Positions 34,745 through 43,859 of a DNA stretch of 64,000 nucleotides are shown here, one piece after another. The stretch is from Robinsoniella sp. Lineage in GTDB: Bacteria; Bacillota; Clostridia; Lachnospirales; Lachnospiraceae. A model generated the notes under the pieces. That model did no database searches, was not told where the DNA came from, and saw only the letters and a program-made list of their open reading frames with translations. The DNA is taken from positions 1 through 64,000 of the forward strand of contig JALEVQ010000106.1 in assembly GCA_022788205.1 (NCBI GenBank), read 5' to 3'. Positions within the stretch are counted from its first letter, which is position 1. Each line of letters starts with the position of its first letter. Made by a program: the position numbers and the translations under genes.

Positions 34745-35749
34745 CTACTGCAAAACAATTCTGTCGCGGTACGTATCCTGCACAATACAAACCCATGTCT
34801 TTCCCTGATTCAGTGTGATTTCTCCGCCATCCAGTTCATAATAGTGCGTCACTCCCCACTCGGAGTCTTTCTGCCATGTGATCGGCATCGCATATCCTTT
34901 TGTGATATAATAGCCATAGGAACCTGTGTAAGTGTCAATGTTCAGATAGCCATTGTCATCATACGGCTCCCAGTAAGAAACCTGGATGATGATATTGTCG
35001 TAGGAAAGCTGCTCACCTGTCAGCTCATCCACCTGCGCATCTCCATACTGGAAACGCTCATATTTTCCAGTTTCACTGTTGTACTCAAACCATGGACTGT
35101 TGAACGAATATCCCGGCTCGACTCTGTTCGCTTTCATCCCTGTCCAGGAAAGATTGATCGTCTCCCCGTCTGCTGCAAACTGATAATGTCCTGTGTAATC
35201 CTCCGGATAATAGCGGTCATAGCCGCAGATCTCGATTCCTCGCTCAAGCATTTCCTTATTTGTGTACACATTGTGCGGTGCCACACGGTCGTCTGAGCGG
35301 TAGTACACGGAACTGCCATAATCCGAAAGTCCACTTAAATTGTTGACCTGTGGCAGATCAAAAAGCTCCAGCGCATAGACTGCCTGCCCAAAGTGGCAGT
35401 AAATTGCATCAAACTCTGTCGCATAATACACATAATAATTTCTGCAGCTTCTGACTGAACCGATGCGGGAAGCATCCTCGTAATCTTCCATGATCCCCAT
35501 CAGTCTCGTGATGCCGCCCTCCACTGGTGCCTCATAGACCACATCTGCCTTGCCAATCCCCGCCTGCGGAATCGCATCGATAATGTTGTTAAACATAATC
35601 GCGACTGGTCTTTTGCTTCCGATTTCTGTGCTGACCTGTTTTCCTGTCAGATAACTCGTCATCGTCTCCCCGCTCTCCTCGGCATGTACGCCAAATCCTG
35701 CCGTCGCTGCCAAAGCGAGTGTCATCGCACATATCTTCCATTTTTTCAT
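34745..35749 (-). CDS. DUF3048 domain-containing secreted protein (YerB-like)
   Basis: 334 residues with an N-terminal signal peptide (MKKWKICAMTLALAATAGFG, cleavage probably near VHAEE). The DUF3048 blocks are 'RPVAIMFNNIIDAIPQAGIG', 'VVYEAPVEGGITRLMGI', 'RIGSVRSCRNYYVYYA' and 'YCHFGQAVYALE'. Many relatives (YerB) are lipoproteins; here no lipobox cysteine is evident, so it may be released or held otherwise. Function unknown; YerB-like proteins have been linked to spore germination. AGGAGG lies eight bases before the ATG. Confidence 0.88.
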   Translation of the reverse strand: MKKWKICAMTLALAATAGFGVHAEESGETMTSYLTGKQVSTEIGSKRPVAIMFNNIIDAIPQAGIGKADVVYEAPVEGGITRLMGIMEDYEDASRIGSVRSCRNYYVYYATEFDAIYCHFGQAVYALELFDLPQVNNLSGLSDYGSSVYYRSDDRVAPHNVYTNKEMLERGIEICGYDRYYPEDYTGHYQFAADGETINLSWTGMKANRVEPGYSFNSPWFEYNSETGKYERFQYGDAQVDELTGEQLSYDNIIIQVSYWEPYDDNGYLNIDTYTGSYGYYITKGYAMPITWQKDSEWGVTHYYELDGGEITLNQGKTWVCIVQDTYRDRIVLQ

Positions 35750-35777
35750 TGTTTTAGCCTCCTGATTGTTCTATATT

Positions 35778-36278
35778 CTATCTTGAAATTCCCAGTTGTT
35801 CCAAAATTTCTTTCTGCTTTTTCTCCATCACTTTTGCCTCCTCCTCGGTCATATGATCATATCCCATCAAGTGAAGCATACTGTGTGCAATCAAAAATGC
35901 ATACTCTCTCTTTTGTGAGTGACCGTAGCTTTCTGCCTGCTCTGCCACTTTGTCCCTGGAAATCACGATATCTCCAAGCATCAACTCCCCGGTCTCTGGA
36001 TGAAAGTTATAAATCTCTTCCTCTCTCTCCAAAAAGTCAAAATCTCCTGCCTTCTCATACGTCAAGGATGGAAATGACAGCACATCCGTCGGGCGGTCAA
36101 TCCCTCTGTGCTCCCGATTCATCTCATGGATGCCCTCATTGTCTGTGATCAGCAGATTGACCTCTGCCTCATATGGACACTCTTCATAATCGAGTGCCTT
36201 CTCGATGACAAGCCTTGCCACCTCTTCTTCCGCAAAATCAAACGATGTCTCACATTCTTTTTCAAAATTTACCGTCAT
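35778..36278 (-). CDS. ybeY: Endoribonuclease YbeY
   Basis: 166 residues. The zinc motif is 'AHSMLHLMGYDHMTEEEA' (HxxxHxxGYDH), with the upstream block 'NREHRGIDRPTDVLSFP'. The usual first motif residue pair HG is HS here. YbeY takes part in 16S rRNA 3'-end maturation and ribosome quality control. It overlaps phoH by four bases (ATGA), the near-universal phoH-ybeY pairing. Confidence 0.96.
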   Translation of the reverse strand: MTVNFEKECETSFDFAEEEVARLVIEKALDYEECPYEAEVNLLITDNEGIHEMNREHRGIDRPTDVLSFPSLTYEKAGDFDFLEREEEIYNFHPETGELMLGDIVISRDKVAEQAESYGHSQKREYAFLIAHSMLHLMGYDHMTEEEAKVMEKKQKEILEQLGISR

Positions 36279-37279
36279 ACTGATCTCTGACCTCTCTTTT
36301 GTGAACTCGTCCTCTGGACGGGCATTCTCTTTTCATATGCCTCATATGCCTGAACAATCTTCTGTACAAGCGGATGGCGCACAACATCTTTACTCGTCAG
36401 CTCACAAAAACTGATCCCATCAATCTTTTTTAGAACCTTCTGTGCCACCTCAAGACCTGATTTCTCTGATTTTGGCAGATCCTTCTGTGTAGAATCCCCT
36501 GTCACAATCACCTTTGAGCCAAAACCAATTCTCGTCAGAAACATCTTCATCTGCGCCGGCGTCGTGTTTTGCGCCTCATCCAGAATAATAAATGCATTGT
36601 CCAGCGTACGTCCTCTCATGTAGGCGAGCGGTGCCACCTCGATCAGCCCGCGCTCCATATTTTTTGCAAAGCTCTCTGCACCCATGATCTGATACAGCGC
36701 ATCGTACAGCGGTCTCAAGTACGGATCGACTTTACTCTGCAGATCCCCCGGCAGAAATCCAAGTTTTTCTCCAGCCTCGATCGCCGGGCGTGTCAGGATG
36801 ATCCGACCGACTTCGTTGTTTTTGAACGCTTGGATCGCCATCGCCATCGCCAGATATGTCTTTCCTGTGCCTGCTGGTCCAATTCCAAACACTATCATGT
36901 CTCTCTTTATCGCATCTACATACGCTTTCTGACCGAGCGTTTTTGGCTTGACCGCCTTTCCATTCACAGTGTGACAGATGCATTCCCGATCGATCTCCAC
37001 AATCGCATCTTCTTTTTCCTCAAATGAAAGTGAGATCGCATAATCCACATTCTGCTCGTGAATGATATTTCCCCTCTTCGAAAGCTCGGCGAGATTTTCA
37101 ATGATCCTTTTCGCCTTCCCGGCAGCCGCCTCGCTTCCCACAATTTTCAGCATCCCATCCCGCGACACGATCGTCACGTTCAATGTCTTCTCTATCTTCT
37201 TGATATGTTCATCAAACTGTCCGAAAATATTTCTCTCATGTTCTGCCGGGATGGATACTGTGACTTCTATAATGCTCAT
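36275..37279 (-). CDS. phoH: PhoH-like ATPase
   Basis: 334 residues from ATG 37279, which overlaps the yqfD stop by four bases. The N-terminal KH-like region (about 1-100) precedes the RecA-like ATPase with Walker A 'GIGPAGTGKTYLAMAMA' and Walker B 'AFIILDEAQNTTPAQMKMF'. Probably an RNA-associated ATPase working with YbeY. The cluster yqfC-yqfD-phoH-ybeY is conserved in spore-forming Firmicutes and the genes here are tightly coupled by overlaps. Confidence 0.94.
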   Translation of the reverse strand: MSIIEVTVSIPAEHERNIFGQFDEHIKKIEKTLNVTIVSRDGMLKIVGSEAAAGKAKRIIENLAELSKRGNIIHEQNVDYAISLSFEEKEDAIVEIDRECICHTVNGKAVKPKTLGQKAYVDAIKRDMIVFGIGPAGTGKTYLAMAMAIQAFKNNEVGRIILTRPAIEAGEKLGFLPGDLQSKVDPYLRPLYDALYQIMGAESFAKNMERGLIEVAPLAYMRGRTLDNAFIILDEAQNTTPAQMKMFLTRIGFGSKVIVTGDSTQKDLPKSEKSGLEVAQKVLKKIDGISFCELTSKDVVRHPLVQKIVQAYEAYEKRMPVQRTSSQKRGQRSV

Positions 37280-38505
37280 TCGCTCCGTGTTCCTTCCTGT
37301 AAGTCCAAAGTTTCTTGCAGCGGCACCCTCTTGATCGCCTGCTCGCGCAGGATTAACGGTCCGCTGGCACCGCATACTGAGATGCCTGCTACTATTTTAA
37401 CATCATTTTCAAATATTTGAACCCCTTTTTCCTGAAATTTTTCTGAAAAGGCAATAAAATCTTCTTCTGCCTTCTTTGTTGCCTCCTCCTGTGTGTATGT
37501 TTTTTCCACAATTTCATATTCCCGGACAAGATACGTCCCCAGAGAAATTGGAAGATAAAAATTTCCCCACAGTTTCAGCTGCCTCTTTTGATCGACTACA
37601 TCATACGTCTCATATCCATATCCCTTCCACGGCATTCGAAAAAAACGATTTCCGATCTGGAGATAATACTTTTTTGTTGTGTTTCCAGTGTAGATCTTCT
37701 TTTGGTATTGCATAGAAAATTCTTCCTCATACATTTCAATCGTCTCCAGAACAATGTCCGCATCCGCTGCACATTCCTGATATGCGATGACTTCTCCGCC
37801 GTCATCTTTGATTTCCAGTCTTCCCAGAACCAGGATATCTCCTTTTTTTACCGTGTCGCCCACAGAAACCATCGGTTTTCCGCTGCGCGTGATCATCGCC
37901 ACCACCGTCCCATCCTTTGTCGCCACAAGACTGCTCGGTTCTTTTTCGATCTCCTCATTTAAAGTGACATCCGTATTTTCCTGCACTTGAATCTTGAGCA
38001 AGGTTCCTTTCATCTGAACCGACACCCAGATAAACTGGTCAAACTTTCTTCTCAGATCCGCAGCAAGCTCTTTGCATTCAATCTTATATTTCAGGCTTCC
38101 AAAGGTGATCTGCTCTTCTTTTAGATAATCCAGAATCACCTCATCGGTCTGGGAGACATTGCCTTCAATCTGAATATCCCAGATAAAAAGAGAGAGCACA
38201 AAAATCAGTAACGCACACACCGCGGCTCCTCCAAAAAATCCCGTCCTCTTTCTGTGTTTTCTCACCCAAAATGACCATCCTTTTTTTTGGAGAATGATGA
38301 TTTTAGAGCCGCTTTTTCTCGCCACTTCTCTTATTTTTCGAAAATCCTGCACGAAGATTTTTCCTTCATACTGCTCGCCCGTATGATTCAAATCCCAGAT
38401 CAAGATCTGGTGATAAGCGCAGAGATTTAAGAAACGTTCATAAGACTCGGAACGTATCGCAATCTCCACATACCCTTTGCCATAGCGCATCATCTGATCA
38501 ATCAA
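37276..38505 (-). CDS. yqfD: Sporulation protein YqfD
   Basis: 409 residues. An N-terminal domain with 'GYVEIAIRSESYERFLNLC' is followed by one transmembrane helix (about 90-110, 'GAAVCALLIFVLSLFIWDI'). The extracytoplasmic part includes 'ATKDGTVVAMITRSGKPMVSVG'. Conserved in endospore formers, where it is made in the mother cell under sigma-E; the molecular role is not known. The start is a TTG at 38505 six bases after GGGGAGG. The gene overlaps phoH by four bases and follows yqfC by 21. Confidence 0.93.
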   Translation of the reverse strand: MIDQMMRYGKGYVEIAIRSESYERFLNLCAYHQILIWDLNHTGEQYEGKIFVQDFRKIREVARKSGSKIIILQKKGWSFWVRKHRKRTGFFGGAAVCALLIFVLSLFIWDIQIEGNVSQTDEVILDYLKEEQITFGSLKYKIECKELAADLRRKFDQFIWVSVQMKGTLLKIQVQENTDVTLNEEIEKEPSSLVATKDGTVVAMITRSGKPMVSVGDTVKKGDILVLGRLEIKDDGGEVIAYQECAADADIVLETIEMYEEEFSMQYQKKIYTGNTTKKYYLQIGNRFFRMPWKGYGYETYDVVDQKRQLKLWGNFYLPISLGTYLVREYEIVEKTYTQEEATKKAEEDFIAFSEKFQEKGVQIFENDVKIVAGISVCGASGPLILREQAIKRVPLQETLDLQEGTRSE

Positions 38506-38526
38506 AGACGTCCTCCCCGTTTTTTG

Positions 38527-38799
38527 TCAATAATGAATGGATTCCAAAATTCCCTCTATCCGCATTTCATTACATGTATAGTACACGATGTGCAGATTTT
38601 TCCCTCTCACTTCCAGCTTTCCGCTTTTCGTCTGCAAAAGTACTCTTTGATTTGTATATTCTAAAATACTTTTATAATTCTCTATGAAAACTTCGTCTCT
38701 CCCAGTGACAGACAACAGCACAGCTCCCTGCGACAAGTCCTTCGGAATCTGCATCTGTGCCGCCATCATCTGATAAAACGGCTTCTTTTTCCGGCTCAT
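38527..38799 (-). CDS. yqfC: Sporulation protein YqfC
   Basis: 90 residues from ATG 38799, which follows GAGGAG; the longer frame would start seven codons earlier without a site. The protein has the YabP/YqfC fold, with 'LLSVTGRDEVFIENYKSILEY' split over two strands and 'LEVRGKNLHIVYYTCNEMRI' near the end. It is a mother-cell sporulation protein conserved with yqfD. Its upstream region carries a sigma-E-like promoter (38835-38863), matching its known regulation in Bacillus. Confidence 0.93.
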   Translation of the reverse strand: MSRKKKPFYQMMAAQMQIPKDLSQGAVLLSVTGRDEVFIENYKSILEYTNQRVLLQTKSGKLEVRGKNLHIVYYTCNEMRIEGILESIHY

Positions 38800-38834
38800 A
38801 CCTCTCCTCGGCAGCCACATCTGTTTTATTACTT

Positions 38835-38863
38835 AATATATGAATTTTCAAAAAGGATATACC
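38835..38863 (-). promoter_or_regulatory. Sigma-E-like (mother-cell sporulation) promoter of yqfC-yqfD-phoH-ybeY
   Basis: On the minus strand GGTATAT (38863-38857), a 14-base spacer and CATATATT (38842-38835). These fit the sigma-E pattern of an ATA-containing -35 and a CATA-type -10 at 13-15 bases. No sigma-A pair is seen in the same 54-base gap. The predicted start lies about 30 bases before the yqfC ATG. The match is by eye. Confidence 0.6.
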
Positions 38864-38874
38864 TTGCGATTCTT

Positions 38875-39411
38875 CTATCGAAAAAAAATCATGCTAAACC
38901 ATGTCACGGTCTGGCTGTCGCAGAAAAAATCAATCCCCGCTTTCTCTGCGGCATCTGTCACTAAAATCCCATAACTCTCAATACACGGCTTCATCACTTC
39001 CGGGTGCCGACAGGCATCTCCCGGGTAGGAACACTCCTTACAAAAATCACACGAGTCCGTCGAAAGCCCCAGCACTTCCTCCGCCTCATCCGCAATCCGG
39101 CAGCATAGCTGGCGCATGACCTCCTCGTGTGCATGGCGCGTCGGCAGCGTACAGTCCATGTTTGCGACATCCTCAACCTCCGCTACCGTCGTAAATACAA
39201 ACACTCTGTCAAATTTTTGGCATCGCTCCTGACACTCCTCAACGGTTCCTGTCGCCGGCGGACAGGACCACGATTTCCCATACCTCGGACACTCTGTCTT
39301 ACAAATATAGCGTACCTGTTCCGAAAAAACCAGCTCTTTCGTGTCTAAAAATCCATATTGGCAGAGTGGATACTCTGCCGCAATCTCCTCAATTCGTGCT
39401 TCCTGTATCAT
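38875..39411 (-). CDS. DUF2284 cysteine-rich metal-binding protein
   Basis: 178 residues with 13 cysteines. Clusters are 'ICKTECPRYGKSWSCPPATG', 'EECQERC' and 'SCDFCKECSYPGDACRHPE' followed by 'MKPCIESYGI'. The order fits DUF2284, a family thought to bind metal or an iron-sulfur cluster, function unknown. It starts inside the end of the Nim-like flavoprotein gene (23-base overlap), so the two are likely made together. Relatives are often encoded near corrinoid or metal genes, but none is seen here. Confidence 0.85.
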   Translation of the reverse strand: MIQEARIEEIAAEYPLCQYGFLDTKELVFSEQVRYICKTECPRYGKSWSCPPATGTVEECQERCQKFDRVFVFTTVAEVEDVANMDCTLPTRHAHEEVMRQLCCRIADEAEEVLGLSTDSCDFCKECSYPGDACRHPEVMKPCIESYGILVTDAAEKAGIDFFCDSQTVTWFSMIFFR

Positions 39412-39961
39412 TTTTTCTCTCTCTTTCGTCTTGTCTCATTTTTCCTGTGAAATGCTCTGCCTCAAGACAATAGACATTCACCCGCTCGATCATCGCATCT
39501 TCAAATTTTACCTTGGCATCCGGTGCCATATGGCACATAATCTGGTCGAGCGCTTTTTGTTTTTCTTCCCGCTTCTCTAAAAGACGCACCGTGCCATTTC
39601 CCATGATACTGCGATAGGCAAAGGAATAGGCACATGCATAATCTCCCCGGATCACACTGCCTGCGCAGTCCAACTCAAATGCAACCTTTGGATTTTTGGC
39701 AAACGCCTCCACTTTTCTGCCATCTCTTGCAGAATGGAAATAAATCTGCAGCTTTTCCTTCCCCTCGGCATCTGTCTTCCATTCATATCCATAATTTAAA
39801 GGAACGATCAACATTCCCTCTTCATCTGATGTTCCGATGCGGACGACTTTACACTCCTCCAAAATCTGCCTAAGCTCTTCTCTCTGTGTCACTTCTCTTT
39901 TTTTCAGGCGCATCGTTCTGTATACGGTGCCTTTTTCCTGACCATTGTCCTTGTTCACCAC
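39389..39961 (-). CDS. Pyridoxamine 5'-phosphate oxidase-like flavoprotein (Nim-type split barrel)
   Basis: About 190 residues from a GTG at 39961, six bases after AAGGAGGAA; the next codon is also GTG and could serve. The FMN-binding split barrel is seen in 'VVRIGTSDEEGMLIVPLNYG', 'LQIYFHSARDGRKVEAFAKN', 'PKVAFELDC' and 'YRSIMGNGTVRLLEKREEK'. This layout resembles NimA-type nitroimidazole reductases and other small flavoproteins rather than true PdxH. The substrate is unknown. Lies between the ABC exporter pair and DUF2284. Confidence 0.85.
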   Translation of the reverse strand: MVNKDNGQEKGTVYRTMRLKKREVTQREELRQILEECKVVRIGTSDEEGMLIVPLNYGYEWKTDAEGKEKLQIYFHSARDGRKVEAFAKNPKVAFELDCAGSVIRGDYACAYSFAYRSIMGNGTVRLLEKREEKQKALDQIMCHMAPDAKVKFEDAMIERVNVYCLEAEHFTGKMRQDERERKNDTGSTN

Positions 39962-39989
39962 TTTACCTTCCTCCTTATCTAAAGACTTT

Positions 39990-41873
39990 TTAATCCAACT
40001 GTGCAATCTCATGGTACAAATCTGCGTATCGTCCCTTCTGCCTCAATAACTCTTCATGGCTGCCTCGCTCGATGATCCTTCCAGCTTCCAGAACCATAAT
40101 CGCGTCGGATTGACGCACCGTTGAGAGGCGATGTGCGATCACAAATGTCGTTCTATTTTTCATGATCGCATCCATCCCCTGCTCGATATGGCGCTCCGTC
40201 CTCGTGTCCACTGAGCTGGTTGCCTCATCGAGAATCAAGATCGGTGCCTTCGAGATCGCCGCACGCGCAATATTCAAAAGCTGTCTCTGCCCCTGGGAAA
40301 GGTTGGCACCGTCATGTTCCAGAATCGTATCGTACCCTTTCTCCAGATGAACAATAAATGTGTGGGCGGATGCGATTTTCGCCGCCTCTTCTACTTCCTC
40401 ATCCGTCGCGTCCAACCTTCCATAGCGGATATTTTCCCGCACTGTCCCTGTGAAGAGATGCGTATCCTGTAATACCATGGCAATGTTTCTGCGCAGAAAC
40501 GCCCGGTCAATTTTTTCGATCGGCACGCCATCGATCGTGATTCTTCCTTCCTGCACCTCGTAAAACCGTGACAAAAGATTCGTCACGGTCGTCTTTCCAG
40601 CCCCTGTCGAGCCGACAAATGCGATTTTTTGTCCTGGTTTTGCATCCAGGGAAATATCCTTCAGCACCGGCACTCCTGGCACATATCCAAAGTTAACATG
40701 ATCCACCACCACATGCCCTTTCATCTGATCCATGTCCACAAGTTCTTCTTCCTCTGTCTCAGGCTTCTGATCCAGCACTTCAAACACGCGTTCCGCCCCG
40801 GCGAGTGCCGAGAAAACTGTATTCATCTGCATAGAAATTTCATTGATCGGACGATTGAACTGTCTTGTGTAGTTCAAAGACACGGTCAGACCTCCAATAT
40901 CAAAGCCTTGCTTGACCACCAAAATTCCGCCGACGCATGCAGTCAAGGCATATCCTATATTACACAGCTGATGGGTCACAGGTCCCATAATTCCAGAGCG
41001 AAATTGTGCCTGAATCTGCGCCTCACACAACTCTGTGTTAAGATACTCAAACTCATCGATCGCTGAGCTTTCATGTCCGAAAACCTTCACCACTTTCTGA
41101 CCAGTGATGATTTCCTGTGAAAATCCGTTGAGCATCCCGAGATTTTTCTGCTGCTTTTTGTACGCCTCTCTGCCACTTTTCATGATCGCTCTGCTGGCGT
41201 AGGTCAAAATCGGTGTCATCAAAATCGTGATCAGCCCCAGAATCACATTTGTGTAAAGCATCAAAACAACTGTGCCCACGATGGTGATAAAACCCGAAAT
41301 CATCTGTATCAAAGTTGTGTTCAGCATTTCTCCGACGGTATCCACATCGTTTGTAAAACGACTCATAATATCCCCTGTCGAGTGATTGTCAAAATAGGAA
41401 ATCGGCAGGGTCTGAAGTTTGTCAAACAATTCTTGGCGCATTCGTTTTAGCGACCGCTGGGATACCGTCAGCATGATCCGTTTTTGCAGCCACTGTGTCA
41501 CCACAGCTGCCGCATAGATGAGGGAAAGAATCCCCAATCCGCCTGCCAGACCTGCCAGTCTTGCTGACAGTTCCGTCTCATTGGGATCATAGTAGATAAA
41601 ACGGTTGATGACGGGGCGCAGCAGGTAGGAAGAGGCAAGTGTGGAAGCCATGTAAACCGCCACGCAGATCATCGCCGCAATTAAGAGGGTTCTCTCTTTT
41701 GTCAGATAGCGCATCAGCCGTATAACAGTTTCTCTTGTATTTTTAGGGCGCCCCCCTGCGCTCATAGCGCGTCCTCGCTTTGCCCCCGGTCCGATGTTCA
41801 GCTGTTTTTTTGTGTTCTCCACAGGGGCTGCATCATATTTTTGCTGAAGTCTTTGTTTTCTCTGCTCATTCAT
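39990..41873 (-). CDS. ABC exporter half-transporter (ATPase plus permease), second subunit
   Basis: 627 residues from ATG 41873, with AAGGAGGAGG six bases upstream. An N-terminal basic tail of about 60 residues precedes six transmembrane helices (about 65-330). The nucleotide-binding domain has Walker A 'GSTGAGKTTVTNLL', signature 'LSQGQRQLL' and Walker B 'ILILDEATSSVDTRTE'. It overlaps the preceding half-transporter gene by eight bases, so the two probably form a heterodimer of the LmrCD/BmrCD kind that exports drugs, lipids or peptides. The signature reads LSQGQ rather than LSGGQ, a common variant in one partner of such pairs. Confidence 0.93.
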   Translation of the reverse strand: MNEQRKQRLQQKYDAAPVENTKKQLNIGPGAKRGRAMSAGGRPKNTRETVIRLMRYLTKERTLLIAAMICVAVYMASTLASSYLLRPVINRFIYYDPNETELSARLAGLAGGLGILSLIYAAAVVTQWLQKRIMLTVSQRSLKRMRQELFDKLQTLPISYFDNHSTGDIMSRFTNDVDTVGEMLNTTLIQMISGFITIVGTVVLMLYTNVILGLITILMTPILTYASRAIMKSGREAYKKQQKNLGMLNGFSQEIITGQKVVKVFGHESSAIDEFEYLNTELCEAQIQAQFRSGIMGPVTHQLCNIGYALTACVGGILVVKQGFDIGGLTVSLNYTRQFNRPINEISMQMNTVFSALAGAERVFEVLDQKPETEEEELVDMDQMKGHVVVDHVNFGYVPGVPVLKDISLDAKPGQKIAFVGSTGAGKTTVTNLLSRFYEVQEGRITIDGVPIEKIDRAFLRRNIAMVLQDTHLFTGTVRENIRYGRLDATDEEVEEAAKIASAHTFIVHLEKGYDTILEHDGANLSQGQRQLLNIARAAISKAPILILDEATSSVDTRTERHIEQGMDAIMKNRTTFVIAHRLSTVRQSDAIMVLEAGRIIERGSHEELLRQKGRYADLYHEIAQLD

Positions 41874-43605
41874 ATTCTGCCTCCTCCTTATCCTTCTGAG
41901 AATAATAGATTTCCTGATAAGCCACACAGTTTTGGATCAGCTCGCTGTGCGTCCCCATGCCGGCAATCTTTCCGTTGTCGACCACAAGAATCTTGTCTGC
42001 ATCCTGAACGGAAGTGATACGCTGTGCGATGATGATCTTTGTCATGCCCTGAAGTTCCTCCCGAAATGCTTTTCGGATGCGCGCATCAGTCGCCATATCC
42101 ACTGCACTTGTCGAGTCATCTAGAATTAAAATTTTCGGTTTTTTCAGCAAAGCCCTGGCAATACAAAGTCTCTGGCGCTGTCCCCCTGAGAGATTGACGC
42201 CTCCCTGATCCAGCTCTGTGTCATATCCCTGCGGCAGTGACAAGATAAAAGAATCCGCCTGGGCAATTCTGCATGCCTGCCGCAGCTCTTCCTCCGATGC
42301 ATTTTCATCTCCCCAGCGCAAATTTTCCGCTATTGTTCCAGAAAACAGCGTATTTTTCTGTAGTACCACCGCCACACTTTCTCTGAGGTGGGAAAGAGAG
42401 AAATCTCTGACATCGGTTCCATCCACCGACACACATCCTTCCTCCACATCATACAGGCGCGGAATCAGGGAAATCAGTGTTGATTTTCCACTTCCGGTCG
42501 ATCCCACAATCCCGACCAGCGCTCCGGCATCAATCTTCAGGCTGATCTCATCGAGTACTTTCTCATGGTTCTTTTGAAAATAGCGGAAGGAAACATTGCG
42601 AAATTCAATCTCTCCTCTTTCCACTACTTGTTCTGATCTGGCGGCATGATCATCGCTGAGATCGATCTGCGCATCCAAGATCTCCGTGATTCTTCGGTTT
42701 GAGGCTGAGGCACGCGTTCCCTGCAGAAAAATATTGGCGAGAAACGTCAAAGCTGTGAGTACCTGACTCAGATAAGTGATAAAAGCTGTCAATGTCCCGA
42801 TCTCCATCGTTCCAATCATGATCTGCCTTCCCGCCACCCACACGACGGCGATCGTTGCCACATTGACCGCCAGAGCAGACAGTGGCATCATAAGAATCAT
42901 GATCTTTAAGACCGCCATACTTTTTTCCATCAGTTCCTCATTCATCTGTGCAAATTTCTTTTTTTCAAACTCCTCTCTGACAAAGGATTTGATCACACGC
43001 TCATTTGTGACCGCCTCATTGATTCCGTTGTTGAGCACATCCAGCTTCTGCTGCATCACCTCATAGCGCGGCGAGGCAGTGGCGATCAGGACTGCGATTG
43101 CAAATCCCAGGATCGGCACAATCACACATAAAACCAAGGCAAGTTTCCGATTCAAGGCAAAAGACATCGCGATAGCCCCGATTAACATGATCGGACTGCG
43201 AAACATTCCTCTCAGCATCGTCTGGGCAAAATTTTGGATCTGGGTGATATCATTTGTGATTCTCGTGATCAGAGAACCTGTAGAAAATTCATCGATATTT
43301 GCGAAGGAAAACTTCTGAATCTGGACAAATGTCTTTTTCCGTATGTCCGCCGCCAGATGAGACGATCCTTTAATCGCAAAGTAAGCTCCCAGCACTCCGG
43401 CCATCAACATGACGAGAGCCATCACTGCCATGTAAAGTCCATTTTGAAGAATATAGGCAATATCCCTGTTCGCCACACCCTTATCGATCATCTCTGCATT
43501 CAAATACGGTAAAATAAATTCTCCACATGCCTCTATCACCATAAAGACAGGTCCTAAAATAAAGCAGTAAAAATATTTCTGAATCGAATCTCTATATTTT
43601 CTCAT
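41866..43605 (-). CDS. ABC exporter half-transporter (ATPase plus permease), first subunit
   Basis: 579 residues. Six transmembrane helices (about 15-310), then a nucleotide-binding domain with Walker A 'GSTGSGKSTLISLI', signature 'LSGGQRQRLCIARALL' and Walker B 'ILILDDSTSAVDMATD'. The Walker B is followed by Asp (LDDSTSA) instead of the catalytic Glu (LDEATSS in the partner), the asymmetry expected of a heterodimer with one degenerate ATP site. Start ATG with GAGG upstream. Begins the 43605-38875 transcript. Confidence 0.93.
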   Translation of the reverse strand: MRKYRDSIQKYFYCFILGPVFMVIEACGEFILPYLNAEMIDKGVANRDIAYILQNGLYMAVMALVMLMAGVLGAYFAIKGSSHLAADIRKKTFVQIQKFSFANIDEFSTGSLITRITNDITQIQNFAQTMLRGMFRSPIMLIGAIAMSFALNRKLALVLCVIVPILGFAIAVLIATASPRYEVMQQKLDVLNNGINEAVTNERVIKSFVREEFEKKKFAQMNEELMEKSMAVLKIMILMMPLSALAVNVATIAVVWVAGRQIMIGTMEIGTLTAFITYLSQVLTALTFLANIFLQGTRASASNRRITEILDAQIDLSDDHAARSEQVVERGEIEFRNVSFRYFQKNHEKVLDEISLKIDAGALVGIVGSTGSGKSTLISLIPRLYDVEEGCVSVDGTDVRDFSLSHLRESVAVVLQKNTLFSGTIAENLRWGDENASEEELRQACRIAQADSFILSLPQGYDTELDQGGVNLSGGQRQRLCIARALLKKPKILILDDSTSAVDMATDARIRKAFREELQGMTKIIIAQRITSVQDADKILVVDNGKIAGMGTHSELIQNCVAYQEIYYSQKDKEEAEYE

Positions 43606-43688
43606 ATTCTACCTCACTTTTTCTCCTCCTCTTTTTCTCTCCTGCCGTTTGCCAACAGTGGAAGAGGTCCGTCTGACTGTTCCTTGAA

Positions 43689-43717
43689 ATTATACTATAA
43701 ATCTATTCCGATTGCTA
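43689..43717 (-). promoter_or_regulatory. Probable promoter of the ABC exporter operon
   Basis: On the minus strand a perfect TATAAT (43694-43689) with TAGCAA (43717-43712) 17 bases upstream. The -35 is weak (three of six), so an activator may be involved. The gap 43606-43859 also serves pdaA on the other strand and contains three short imperfect 'CCATC' repeats (43738-43775) of unknown meaning. Confidence 0.45.
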
Positions 43718-43859
43718 TGCTCTTTTCTTACTGTGCGCCATCATGTGCTCCATCGTGTATGTACGCCATCGTCCCAGATGATATCACCGCAGACACATTC
43801 TAAATTTTGTTTTTTTTTCATATACATAGTTAAACACATTTTAGGAGTATTTTCTGAAC

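Noticed and set aside
43738..43775. Three short imperfect CCATC-containing repeats upstream of pdaA, considered as operators
   Set aside because: Copies differ at several positions and spacing is uneven; probably chance or slippage.
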